Assembly: GCA_965205925.1 (NCBI GenBank)
Contig: OZ242183.1
Location: 1,674,001-1,738,000, forward strand
Length of the DNA: 64,000 nucleotides
Direction: 5' to 3'
Source of the DNA: CAYRJD01 sp965205925
GTDB lineage: Bacteria > Actinomycetota > Acidimicrobiia > Acidimicrobiales > Poriferisodalaceae
Shown here: positions 36,595 to 45,082 of the stretch, piece by piece
Position numbering within the stretch: position 1 is the first letter of the stretch
Layout: each line of letters opens with the position of its first letter
The notes under the pieces: generated by a model
What the model was told of the DNA's origin: nothing
The model's input: the letters and a program-made list of their open reading frames with translations, nothing else
Database searches by the model: none
Translations under genes and position numbers: made by a program

Positions 36595-38514
36595 ATGCGA
36601 GACGGTGTGAATAGCGACGTTGCTGGTTCTGTGACGGCTGAGCACTTGAAGCGCGACAGGGCTGGTTTGGTTGCTGCTTGGCTGACTGCTGAACCCGAAA
36701 AATCGCACCACACCGAGCTGGCGCAGCATCTGTTAGATGCTTCTGATGGCGACCAGGAAAGCGTGGCCTGGTTAGCGGAGCATTTTGACAAGTCGCTTAC
36801 CTTTGGCACGGCTGGGCTGCGCGCAGAGCTAGGGCCGGGCCCGGCTCGTATGAATCGTCTGATGGTGCGTCTTGCGGCGCGTGCGATTGGCCAGGTGTTA
36901 GTCGCCGAAAGCCTGGCCGAGCGAGGGATTGTTGTCGGGTTTGACGCTCGTCACGGCTCTGCAAAATTTGCAGAGGATTCGGCACGACTTCTAGTGGGTA
37001 TGGGCATACCAACGGCGCTGATCAGCGGCGTGGTTCCTACACCGGTGTTGGCGCGTCAGTTGATAACTCGTAAAGCCGCAGCAGCGATCATGGTGACCGC
37101 TAGTCATAACCCGCGCGACGACAATGGCTACAAGGTCTATTGGGAGGATGGCACTCAGATCAGACCGCTGATCGATGCTCATATTGAAGCCAGAATTCAA
37201 GCTCAGCTACACGGTTGCGACCTTGTGGCCGAAACCGACTTGGCACCATTGCACGAAGTTGAGCTGATTGAACCACAAGCGGCAATAGCCGACTACGTGG
37301 GTGCGGCAATCACGCCCTATGGCTCGCCTGCAGTTGTGATGCAAGATCACACGCAGTTCGTTTATACGGCCTTGTGCGGAGTTGGCACCGACACTTTGAA
37401 ATGGGCATTTTCGGTAGCCGGCCTAGCGCCACCGATTTTGGTGGAGCATCAGTGTCGACCCGACCCTGACTTCACCGACCTGCCATTTCCCAACCCAGAG
37501 GAACCAGGCACACTGGATGCAGCATTAGCGCTGGCAAATGAACGCGGGATCAATCTGGTGCTGGCTAATGATCCCGACGCCGACCGACTAGCCGTAGCGG
37601 TGCGAACAGACACAACATCTAGCTGGCGACGACTTACTGGTGATGAGCTCGGTGTGTTGTTATGTGATCACATGATTGGGCAAATCCAGCCCATCAGCGC
37701 ACCATCAGAGTCTTCTGTTCACCTTCGACGCATTGCCGTGTCGTCGGTGGTGTCAGGTTCCATGGTTGAGGCACTCTGCAAAGCGCGAGGCGTTGAACAT
37801 CTTCGCACGCTGACAGGGTTCAAATGGGTGATGTGGCCAAGGATCATGAATCCTGATTCCGTCTGGGTGTTCGGATACGAAGAAGCGTTGGGATACTCCG
37901 TTACCGACGCTGTCTTAGACAAGGACGGCATTTCGGCAGCCGTTGAGTTTGTCCGTCTAACCCAAAACCTTGGCCAGGACAAGATTGGTCCGCTTGAACG
38001 GCTTGATGAGCTAGCGCAAGAGATAGGAGTGTTTGAAACGCGCCAGGTCAGCGTGCGTGTCGATAATGCCGATAATGCTGTCGTGGCGGGCGCTATTGCG
38101 CGACTGCGCTCAAACCCGCCCTGCGAACTATTTAGCAGCCGGCTAACTGAAACATTAGTCGCGTCGGTTTCGGACATGGCCGTTGCAGGTACCGCTATTA
38201 CCGACATCGCAATCACCACCATGTCTGGCGCATCTAACGTGGCCGGACCAGTCGTTTTGAACCTGTTCAATCAGCAGCGACACACCGACTTGTACAGGAT
38301 CCATTTTGACGCTCCATCAAGCGATGAAGCGTCGCAACAACAGCTGAACCAGTGCATCTACATCCGTGCAAGCGGCACCGAACCAAAAGTTAAGATTTAT
38401 CTTGAGGCCAGTCATCCTGGCCCTATTGCAGCACATCGGTTAGCGGAAGTTCGCTCTCGCTGCAATCAAGCTCTTGACAACATGGCCACAGCAGCGTCAA
38501 CCTGGTTCAAATAA
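36595..38514 (+). CDS. Phosphomannomutase/phosphoglucomutase family protein
   Basis: A 639-residue alpha-D-phosphohexomutase, here started at ATG 36595. The long N-terminus (LTFGTAGLRAELG near 68-80) is of the PGM2/phosphopentomutase-like type. The active-site phosphoserine is in TASHNPRDDNGYKVYW (Ser about 170), the metal loop is NDPDADRL, the sugar loop is GYEEALGYSV, and the phosphate-binding loop is RASGTEPKVKIY. It interconverts hexose 1- and 6-phosphates (or pentose phosphates) for glycan precursors. Transcription diverges from the MBOAT gene, so 36530-36594 is a shared promoter region. Confidence 0.92.
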   Translation: MRDGVNSDVAGSVTAEHLKRDRAGLVAAWLTAEPEKSHHTELAQHLLDASDGDQESVAWLAEHFDKSLTFGTAGLRAELGPGPARMNRLMVRLAARAIGQVLVAESLAERGIVVGFDARHGSAKFAEDSARLLVGMGIPTALISGVVPTPVLARQLITRKAAAAIMVTASHNPRDDNGYKVYWEDGTQIRPLIDAHIEARIQAQLHGCDLVAETDLAPLHEVELIEPQAAIADYVGAAITPYGSPAVVMQDHTQFVYTALCGVGTDTLKWAFSVAGLAPPILVEHQCRPDPDFTDLPFPNPEEPGTLDAALALANERGINLVLANDPDADRLAVAVRTDTTSSWRRLTGDELGVLLCDHMIGQIQPISAPSESSVHLRRIAVSSVVSGSMVEALCKARGVEHLRTLTGFKWVMWPRIMNPDSVWVFGYEEALGYSVTDAVLDKDGISAAVEFVRLTQNLGQDKIGPLERLDELAQEIGVFETRQVSVRVDNADNAVVAGAIARLRSNPPCELFSSRLTETLVASVSDMAVAGTAITDIAITTMSGASNVAGPVVLNLFNQQRHTDLYRIHFDAPSSDEASQQQLNQCIYIRASGTEPKVKIYLEASHPGPIAAHRLAEVRSRCNQALDNMATAASTWFK

Positions 38515-38567
38515 CAACCCCTGGCTAGGATTACGGGTGCCGCATAAACACAGCGAAGGGCACATCT

Positions 38568-39818
38568 ATGGAACCCACATACACCCAAGAAGCCGAGGAG
38601 TATCGCCAAAAAGTTCAGGCTTTTCTGGGCGAACATCTACCCTCGGATTGGCAAGGCGTAGGCGCTCTTAGCGAGGAAGAAGCCGACAAGTTCATCAACG
38701 AATGGCGAGCACTGCTGGCGGATAACCAGATGCTGGCTGTGTCTTGGCCTAAGGAATATGGCGGAGCCGGACTTAGCGAGGTGGAGCGCGTGGTGCTTTC
38801 TGAGGAATTTGTCCAAGCGGGTGTACCGCTGGGAAACTCCAACGATGGTTTCAGCATCACCATGGTGGGTAACGCCATAATCCAGTGCGGGAGCGAGGAA
38901 CAAAAACGTCACTTCTTGCCGCGCATCATCCGCGGTGAAGATCGCTGGTGTCAGGGTTACAGCGAGCCAAACAGCGGCTCAGACCTGGCCAACCTCGGAA
39001 CTCGTGCGGTACTTGACGGCGACGAGTGGGTCGTTAACGGGCAAAAAATTTGGACCTCTAACGGCCATACCGCTAACTGGATTTTCGTGGTTTGCCGCAC
39101 GAACCCGGAAGCACCCAAGCACAAGGGCATCAGCTTTTTGCTGATTCCTATGGAACAGTCAGGCGTGGAGTTACGGCCAATCATCAACATCAACAACCGG
39201 CACGATTTCAACGAGGTGTTCTTCACCGATGCCAAGACTCCAAAGGAGAACGTGGTCGGTGATGTCAATGACGGTTGGCGTGTTACCAATGTGCTGCTCG
39301 GGTTTGAGCGTGGACATGGCGCCACCACCGATGCACTGCGTTACCGCGATGAGATTGATCGAATCACCAAGATTGCGACCGAACGCGGCCTAACTAAAGA
39401 CCCGCTGATGCGCCAGGATCTAGCCAAGGCGCACACCAAGGTTGAGATCATGAAATGGATGGGCCAACGCAACATCACCAACGTGCTGGCCGGTAATGCG
39501 CCAGGACCTGAATCATCGCTGCACAAGTTGCTCTGGAGTGAATACCACCAGTGGGTAACCGAGCTTTCGTTGCACATTCTTGGTGCTGAGGCCATGACAC
39601 CGTCTGGTCACGACAGTCGCAACGGCATCGGCACTGATGCTGTCAATGCTGATTTTTCCACCTTGGCGTGGGTTCAGACCTTTATGAGCGCTCGCCCAGG
39701 CACGATCTACGCTGGGACTTCTGAAGTGCAACGCAACATCGTCGGCGACCGTGTGCTAGGACTGCCACGTGAACCGCGCGCTGACAGTGGTCCATGGAAT
39801 CAGATCGGTAAGAGCTAA
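38568..39818 (+). CDS. Acyl-CoA dehydrogenase
   Basis: A 416-residue acyl-CoA dehydrogenase of the large actinobacterial FadE type. FAD and substrate motifs are GYSEPNSGSDLANLGTRA near 130-147, IWTSNGHTANW, and TIYAGTSEVQRNIVGDRVLGLPRE at the end. The Glu usually found in YEGTS is Ala here (YAGTS), while Glu247 in LLGFERGHG takes the alternative position. It is followed 9 nt later by an SDR, and the two may act in successive steps on a CoA ester. The substrate is unknown. Confidence 0.94.
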   Translation: MEPTYTQEAEEYRQKVQAFLGEHLPSDWQGVGALSEEEADKFINEWRALLADNQMLAVSWPKEYGGAGLSEVERVVLSEEFVQAGVPLGNSNDGFSITMVGNAIIQCGSEEQKRHFLPRIIRGEDRWCQGYSEPNSGSDLANLGTRAVLDGDEWVVNGQKIWTSNGHTANWIFVVCRTNPEAPKHKGISFLLIPMEQSGVELRPIININNRHDFNEVFFTDAKTPKENVVGDVNDGWRVTNVLLGFERGHGATTDALRYRDEIDRITKIATERGLTKDPLMRQDLAKAHTKVEIMKWMGQRNITNVLAGNAPGPESSLHKLLWSEYHQWVTELSLHILGAEAMTPSGHDSRNGIGTDAVNADFSTLAWVQTFMSARPGTIYAGTSEVQRNIVGDRVLGLPREPRADSGPWNQIGKS

Positions 39819-39827
39819 CAAAACAAG

Positions 39828-40601
39828 ATGGATTTACGACTAGAAGGAAAAACGGCACTGGTAACTGGCGGTTCGGCCGGTATTGGAAAAGGCATTGCGA
39901 AGGCATTTGCCGACGCCGGAGCGTCGGTGATGATCACTAGCCGCAAAGCAGACAAGTGCGAGGAAGCTGTTGCCGACATTGGTGGGGATACAGATTTCAT
40001 CGCATCTCACATAGGACAGTTAGACCAAGCCGAAAAGGTAATCAACGGCACAATCGAGCGGTTCGGATCACTTGATGTGCTGGTAAACAACGCCGCTACC
40101 AACCCGTGGGCTGGGCCGATGGTGGACTGCGACATGGCGCGCCTTGACAAGACCTACGAGGTCAACCTGCGCGCGCCTCTGCAATGGACGCAAACCGCTT
40201 GGCAGGCTTGGATGAGCGAGCACGGTGGCAGTGTCATCAATATTGCCTCAGTGGGTGGACATCACACCAGCGCCGCTTTGGGCGTTTATTGCATGTTCAA
40301 GGACGCTTTGATGCACATGACTCGCCAACTAGCGGCAGAACTTGGTCCGAAAGTGCGTGTTAACTGCATTGCCCCAGGGCTTATTCGAACCGATTTCGCA
40401 AAGGTGCTGTGGGATGGCCCACGTGGTCAGGCGATTGCCGACCAGCTTCCGCTCGGGCGCTTAGGCGAACCCGAAGACATCGGGGAAGCAGCGCTGTATC
40501 TAACGGCCAAAGCCTCTTGGATGACAGGGAACATCCTTGACATTGACGGCGGCGAACGCGTCAAGATTGCCGGTGAGATTCCACTAGAAGACGGCAGCTG
40601 A
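39828..40601 (+). CDS. Short-chain dehydrogenase/reductase (FabG-like)
   Basis: A 257-residue classical SDR. The cofactor motif is TGGSAGIGKGIA near 13-24, NNAATNPWAG near 89, the catalytic Ser is in INIASVGG, and the YxxxK motif is Y-C-M-F-K in GVYCMFKDAL, so the active site is complete, in contrast to the SDR at 8014. The C-terminus RLGEPEDIGEAALYLTAKASWMTG is the usual FabG-type lid. It is translated right after the acyl-CoA dehydrogenase and probably oxidises a hydroxyacyl-CoA (inference from neighbours). Confidence 0.93.
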   Translation: MDLRLEGKTALVTGGSAGIGKGIAKAFADAGASVMITSRKADKCEEAVADIGGDTDFIASHIGQLDQAEKVINGTIERFGSLDVLVNNAATNPWAGPMVDCDMARLDKTYEVNLRAPLQWTQTAWQAWMSEHGGSVINIASVGGHHTSAALGVYCMFKDALMHMTRQLAAELGPKVRVNCIAPGLIRTDFAKVLWDGPRGQAIADQLPLGRLGEPEDIGEAALYLTAKASWMTGNILDIDGGERVKIAGEIPLEDGS

Positions 40602-40642
40602 TTCACCGCTCCAGCTATTAGTTATTTCTATTAGCTATTTCG

Positions 40643-41548
40643 TTATTTGTTGCGCTCGCCGTAATCGCCAAAGGGCGCGTCGCGTTCCGCTATCACCTGA
40701 CGAAACCCTTTTTCTTCGAAACTTTCGGCCCAGCGATAAGCCTCTTCGGTGTGCCGAGTCATACCGTCAAAAAACGTCCCCAACATCTGAGTGGTGCGCA
40801 GACCCATATTTTCAAACGCTTGGTTGATCAACAATTTGTTGAGCGCTAGTTGATTAGCCGGGATGTGTTTGAAGCGCTGCGCAAATTTCTCAACCTCATC
40901 AGCCAACTCGTCAGGCTGGCAAACGTAGGCCACTAGCCCAATGCGATGTGCTGTCGCAGCATCTACAGCTTCACCGGTGAGCAGGAACTGCTTTGCATGC
41001 TCTAGCCCTAAGCGATATATCCACAGCATCGTGGTGGGCGTGCCGTAGATGCGTGAGGGGGCATAACCGATGTGCGCATCGGAAGCCATAAACAGCAGAT
41101 CACAACACAACACCAGATCGGTTGCTCCGCCGATTGCCCAACCATGAATCTGGCCAATCACCGGTTTGGGGCAATCCCAGATCTTCATAAACCGCTTCAC
41201 GTTGTGGCCCATGAACTGGTAATCGCGCACCGGATCCCAAGCTCCCGCGCGGCGCGGCGGGCTCGGTGCATCAAACGGACTGCCCCACGCGTCATGCAAC
41301 TCCGCACTAGTGGCCGTAGCGGGATTGAGGTCGTAGCCGGCGGTCAAGGTGCTACCCGCTCCACGCAAGATAACGCTGCGAACGGATTTGGCTGCGGTGG
41401 CTCGATCGATTCCGTCGGCCACACCTGCAATCATCTTTTCTGTGAGCGTGTTCATCCGTTCTGGACGGTTAAGCGTGATGAAGGCCACGTTGTCTTGCTC
41501 CTCATAGAGGACGACTTCATCAGGTTCGTTAGCTATTGGCGCTGCCAT
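40643..41548 (-). CDS. Enoyl-CoA hydratase/isomerase family protein
   Basis: A crotonase-fold protein, about 301 residues from ATG 41548; the frame runs to 41620 but that overlaps the divergent MFS start. It shows NVAFITLNRPERMNTLT at the start, the oxyanion-hole segments SVILRGAGSTLTAGYDL and IHGWAIGGATDLVLCCDLL, and YGTPTTMLWIYRLGLEHAKQFLLTGE. The Glu positions used for hydration are not obvious (TTMLWIYRLG lacks a clear acid), so the exact reaction is uncertain. The tandem motif ATTAGTTATTTCT/ATTAGCTATTTCG lies just after its stop. Confidence 0.88.
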   Translation of the reverse strand: MAAPIANEPDEVVLYEEQDNVAFITLNRPERMNTLTEKMIAGVADGIDRATAAKSVRSVILRGAGSTLTAGYDLNPATATSAELHDAWGSPFDAPSPPRRAGAWDPVRDYQFMGHNVKRFMKIWDCPKPVIGQIHGWAIGGATDLVLCCDLLFMASDAHIGYAPSRIYGTPTTMLWIYRLGLEHAKQFLLTGEAVDAATAHRIGLVAYVCQPDELADEVEKFAQRFKHIPANQLALNKLLINQAFENMGLRTTQMLGTFFDGMTRHTEEAYRWAESFEEKGFRQVIAERDAPFGDYGERNK

Positions 41549-41607
41549 CGCGCTGACGCTAGTCGCGAGCGTTCGCAAACCAGATCGCAATATGTTTTCG
41601 CACGCAA

Positions 41608-42984
41608 GTGCTACTGACACGGCAAGATGTAGAGGTGCCGAAACCGAAGCCCACTCAGAAATTCAGAGGTTGGAAGGTTGTCAGCGCAGGAGTAGTTATT
41701 CAAGGGTTGCAGAGCTGGTTAATCCTGCAAGCGCTTGGTAGCTATTTGGTTGTATTGGAGCGAGATTTCGGCTGGAGCAAGTCGCTGCTGTCAGCTGTTT
41801 ATTCAATGAACCGCGCTGAGGCGGCATTACTTGGTCCGCTGCAAGGTTGGCTTCTAGACAAATACGGTCCTCGCCGCGTCGCACGGTTTGGGGCTGCTTT
41901 GGTGCTGCTTGGATTCTTGGGATTCAGCCAAATCAATTCGGTTTGGCAGTTCTTTATCACCTTCTTGTTTATTTCAGTCGGTGCAGGGTTCAGTGGATTT
42001 TTGACTGTGACTTTGTCGATTGTTCGCTGGTTTGTTCAGCGCCGCGCTCGCGCTCTGGCAATCGGCAGCATGGGATTTGCGCTGGGTGGTGCTTGTGTGC
42101 CACTGGTGGTGTGGAGCTTCAATACTTTCGGTTGGCGCTGGACAGCCGCAGCCAGCGGCGCCATAGCTGGCTTCGTGATGTGGTTTTTGGCACCAGTTCT
42201 CGAAAGCACCCCAAGCGACTACGGACAAGTACCAGACGGAATTCCTGTCAAGCCCGCAAAGCGCGCGTATGTGCGAGCCGAAGGTCTTACCGATGTTCAT
42301 TTCACTGCTTCTGAAGCAGTGCGGACACGTGCTTTTTGGATGATCTCTCTTGGTCACATGAGCGCACTGCTGGTGGTGGGTGCTGTGCTAGCACACCTCG
42401 CGTTGTTTCTCACCTCCGAAAGCGGTTACAGCTACAGCTTGCAGCAAGCCAGCTTGATCGCTGGGGCACTGCCACTAATGCAGCTGTGCGGAATGGCCTT
42501 AGGAGGCTGGCTGGGTGACCGCGTCAACAAGCGATTAATCGCTTCGTTAGCAATGCTGGGACATTCCACAGGTTTGTTGTTGCTGGCATCACCTTTCCGC
42601 CACGTATTAATCCTGTTGCTATTTGTGGTTCTGCACGGCCTTGCGTGGGGTGCGCGCGGTCCGTTGATGCAGGCTCTACGGGCTGACTATTTCGGTTCTT
42701 CATCATTTGGCGCAATCATGGGATTGAGTTCGGTAATCGTGATGATGGGAACGGTCTTTGGACCTCTGGTGGCTGGCACGTTGGCTGACGCCTACGACGG
42801 GAACTACACCACTGGCTTCGTAATAATTGCACTCTTCACTGCGTTTGGTATTTGCTTTTTTGTGCTGGCTACTCCCCCACGTCAACCAATTCGAGCAAGC
42901 GTCACCAAACCAGACTCAGACGCGACAACGGGCATAGTCGACAACGAACCTGAAATAACTGAACCGAAATATGAACCGAAATAG
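41608..42984 (+). CDS. Major facilitator superfamily transporter
   Basis: A 458-residue protein with about 12 transmembrane helices and the loop 2-3 motif GWLLDKYGPRRVARFGA, typical of the MFS; a second copy GWLGDRVNKRLIA lies in the second half. It resembles the oxalate/formate antiporter-like (monocarboxylate) branch in its long central loop and helix pattern, so an organic acid is a likely substrate (weak inference). The end, EITEPKYEPK, comes from a 12-bp tandem duplication (42961-42984). It lies 15 nt before a CaiB/BaiF gene, which may activate the imported acid. Confidence 0.9.
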   Translation: MLLTRQDVEVPKPKPTQKFRGWKVVSAGVVIQGLQSWLILQALGSYLVVLERDFGWSKSLLSAVYSMNRAEAALLGPLQGWLLDKYGPRRVARFGAALVLLGFLGFSQINSVWQFFITFLFISVGAGFSGFLTVTLSIVRWFVQRRARALAIGSMGFALGGACVPLVVWSFNTFGWRWTAAASGAIAGFVMWFLAPVLESTPSDYGQVPDGIPVKPAKRAYVRAEGLTDVHFTASEAVRTRAFWMISLGHMSALLVVGAVLAHLALFLTSESGYSYSLQQASLIAGALPLMQLCGMALGGWLGDRVNKRLIASLAMLGHSTGLLLLASPFRHVLILLLFVVLHGLAWGARGPLMQALRADYFGSSSFGAIMGLSSVIVMMGTVFGPLVAGTLADAYDGNYTTGFVIIALFTAFGICFFVLATPPRQPIRASVTKPDSDATTGIVDNEPEITEPKYEPK

Positions 42985-42999
42985 TAGGAGAGAGATTGC

Positions 43000-44169
43000 A
43001 TGAAACCGCTTGATGGAATCCGCGTATTGGACATGAGTCGCGTGTTAGCTGGCCCTTTCGCAGGCCGCATCCTGAGTGACCTCGGTGCAGAGGTAGTGAA
43101 GCTGGAACCGCCCGAAGGTGACATAACCCGTAATTGGGGCAAGGTACGAGCCGGACTGGCTGGCTTTTACACGCAGCAAAACGTCGGTAAGTCAAACGTT
43201 TGCGTTGATCTGCGCTGTGCAGGCGGACCTGATCTGGTGAAACAGCTAGCGGCTCAAGCTCACGTGCTGATTGAAAATTTTCGCCCTGGTGTTATGTCAC
43301 GTTATGGGCTTTCCTATGAGGAGCTAGCCAAGCTGAACCCTTCGCTGGTGATGGTGTCGATCAGTGGTTTTGGTCAAGAAGGGCCGGAATCGCAGAGGGC
43401 TGCCTACGCTCCGATTTTGCATGGTGAGTCGGGTTGGATCCGTCGATCTGCCGACTGGAACAGTCGTCCAATGGAGGACATGAATCTGTCGGTAGCTGAC
43501 ACCAACGCTTCGCTGCATGGCACGATCGGCGTGCTGGCCGCGCTGCGCACCGCTGAGATGACCGGACAGGGTCAGCACATTGACATTGCGATGCTTGACG
43601 CTTTTTTGGCTACCGACGACGCTAGTCACAACGCTTTAGACGATGTGCCTTACAACGCTCAGGGCGGCTTGGTGTGGCAAGCCACTGGTGGGCAGATTTT
43701 GACAGCGGGTGATTTTCGTTGGGTGTGGCGCTGTTTGGCTCAAACTCACGGACTTAGCGACGGAGCTGACCAGGATGCTGATCTTGACACCAAGCGGCGG
43801 CTTCGCACCCAAGCGATCGAAACATTTCTTCAGTCTTTCGAAACGCGCGAGGAGGTGACCGAAGCTTTTGATAAGGCCGGACTGGCGTGGGGCAACCTGA
43901 ATACCACCGCTCAGGCTTACGAAACTCCTACCGCACAACATCGCAACAGTTCGGTTGAAATTGACGCCCGAGATGGTGGCACGCGACGAGTGGCACAGAC
44001 GCCGTACCGTTTCTCGGCGGCTGAGTCTGGAATCACGCCTAGTGCAGTAGCTCCGCACCGCGGCGAGCACAACTCTGTGGTGCTGTCGCGATGGCTAGGC
44101 ACTACTGATCAGGAAGTAACAGCTTTAGTAGAAGCCGGTGTGCTGCTGGTTGACAAGAGTGTGCTTTAG
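43000..44169 (+). CDS. CaiB/BaiF family CoA transferase
   Basis: A 389-residue class III CoA transferase. It begins MKPLDGIRVLDMSRVLAGPF and continues GAEVVKLEPPEGDITRNWG, the formyl-CoA transferase-like signature; the catalytic Asp is probably in HIDIAMLDAFLAT. GGAGAGA, a good ribosome-binding site, precedes the start. It follows the MFS gene by 15 nt and forms a pair with it, which suggests uptake and CoA activation of an organic acid. The second half is less conserved and gives no substrate clue. Confidence 0.93.
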   Translation: MKPLDGIRVLDMSRVLAGPFAGRILSDLGAEVVKLEPPEGDITRNWGKVRAGLAGFYTQQNVGKSNVCVDLRCAGGPDLVKQLAAQAHVLIENFRPGVMSRYGLSYEELAKLNPSLVMVSISGFGQEGPESQRAAYAPILHGESGWIRRSADWNSRPMEDMNLSVADTNASLHGTIGVLAALRTAEMTGQGQHIDIAMLDAFLATDDASHNALDDVPYNAQGGLVWQATGGQILTAGDFRWVWRCLAQTHGLSDGADQDADLDTKRRLRTQAIETFLQSFETREEVTEAFDKAGLAWGNLNTTAQAYETPTAQHRNSSVEIDARDGGTRRVAQTPYRFSAAESGITPSAVAPHRGEHNSVVLSRWLGTTDQEVTALVEAGVLLVDKSVL

Positions 44170-44523
44170 CCGGACCTACAGAGCAGCTGCGAGCGCGGAA
44201 CCAACTGAGGGACACAAGAGTTATCTATACAGCCCTAGTTGTGCTGCAGCAGTGCAACAATGTTTCATTTACCAGAGAACTAAATGCAATCGCCTCCAGC
44301 GCAGCTAAGTCAGTCTGCAATTGCCCCATTTCAAATACCTGCACTAGCAGTGCTAACACGACCGCCGGCAGCGGTAACACAATCAGTTGCAATACTGGCA
44401 ACACCAATAACCGGCCAACCAGGTTCAATACCTGGTGAAATGTCTGGTGAAATGTCCGATGAAGTACCTAGTGGAGTATCTGGAATATCTGGTGGAGTAT
44501 CTGGTGGAGTAATAGCAGGCGAA
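44170..44523 (+). promoter_or_regulatory. Repeat-rich leader upstream of the sigma factor gene
   Basis: The longest gap without a firm gene (354 nt). It holds a possible ECF-type promoter (GGAACC 44197-44202, 17 nt, GTTATC from 44220), an imperfect palindrome around GTTGTGCTGCAGCAGTGCAAC (44238-44258) and the 12-bp array at 44430-44510. The sigma frame is open back to ATG 44284, adding 80 low-complexity residues, so part of it could be translated. The promoter match would imply autoregulation (inference). Confidence 0.4.
44430..44510 (+). repeat. 12-bp GGTGGAGTA-type tandem array upstream of the sigma factor
   Basis: Units of 12 bp: ACCTGGTGAAAT, GTCTGGTGAAAT, GTCCGATGAAGT, ACCTAGTGGAGT, a 9-bp unit ATCTGGAAT, then ATCTGGTGGAGT twice. 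If translated they give SGEM/SGGV-type tetrapeptides. Same family and polarity as the arrays in ispE and the SGNH gene. Confidence 0.88.
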
Positions 44524-45078
44524 ATGGAGAACCCGATAAGCGCCTCAGTATTTGAGATAACAGCCACCCCCTTCAAGGACTTCTACGCCACCCATCGCGA
44601 CAAGCTTGCGCGCGCTCTTGGGCTGTATTTCGGCAATGAAGACCTGGGCGCAGAAGCCGCCGATGAGGCTTTCACGCGAGCATTTGAACGCTGGCAGAGC
44701 GTTTCACAACATCCAAATCCATATGGCTGGGTGTACGTGGTGGGTACCAATCGCGCTCGCAGCGTGCTACGACGACGAGTGCTAGCGCGCGACAAGCGAC
44801 AACTGCTCGAAGAGGGCAGCACGCCTGTCTACGCCACGAACGATGCGACTGGCGAAGCTGTCGACCTTGACACCAAGGCGGCCGTTGCTCGTCTGCGACC
44901 TGCTCTGCGATCGGTAGTGATCGCTCGTTTCTATTTGGAGATGTCGGTTCAAGAAGCAGCCGACGTCTTAAACGTAAAGCCGGGCACGATAAAGAGCCGA
45001 CTGTCGCGTGCGCTTGATCAGCTACGCAGCGAACTTGGCCAAAATGGGCCGCTATCTCAAGACAAGGCAACGCAATAA
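44524..45078 (+). CDS. ECF-type RNA polymerase sigma factor
   Basis: About 184 residues from ATG 44524 (AGG 5 nt upstream), which gives the normal ECF length; a start at 44284 would add 80 repeat-derived residues. Region 2 is FYATHRDKLARALGLYF to ADEAFTRAFERW, with the Trp-rich -10 recognition helix GWVYVVGTNRARS; region 4 has the helix-turn-helix SVQEAADVLNVKPGTIKSRLSRAL. It resembles the SigE/SigM-type actinobacterial ECF groups. The next gene starts 4 nt later and is probably its membrane regulator. Confidence 0.9.
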   Translation: MENPISASVFEITATPFKDFYATHRDKLARALGLYFGNEDLGAEAADEAFTRAFERWQSVSQHPNPYGWVYVVGTNRARSVLRRRVLARDKRQLLEEGSTPVYATNDATGEAVDLDTKAAVARLRPALRSVVIARFYLEMSVQEAADVLNVKPGTIKSRLSRALDQLRSELGQNGPLSQDKATQ

Positions 45079-45082
45079 CAGC

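Noticed and set aside
44284..44523. 80-residue N-terminal extension of the sigma factor
   Set aside because: It consists of Pro/Ser-rich and repeat-derived residues, and a start at 44524 gives the usual ECF length with a better ribosome-binding site. It is reported as a leader region instead.
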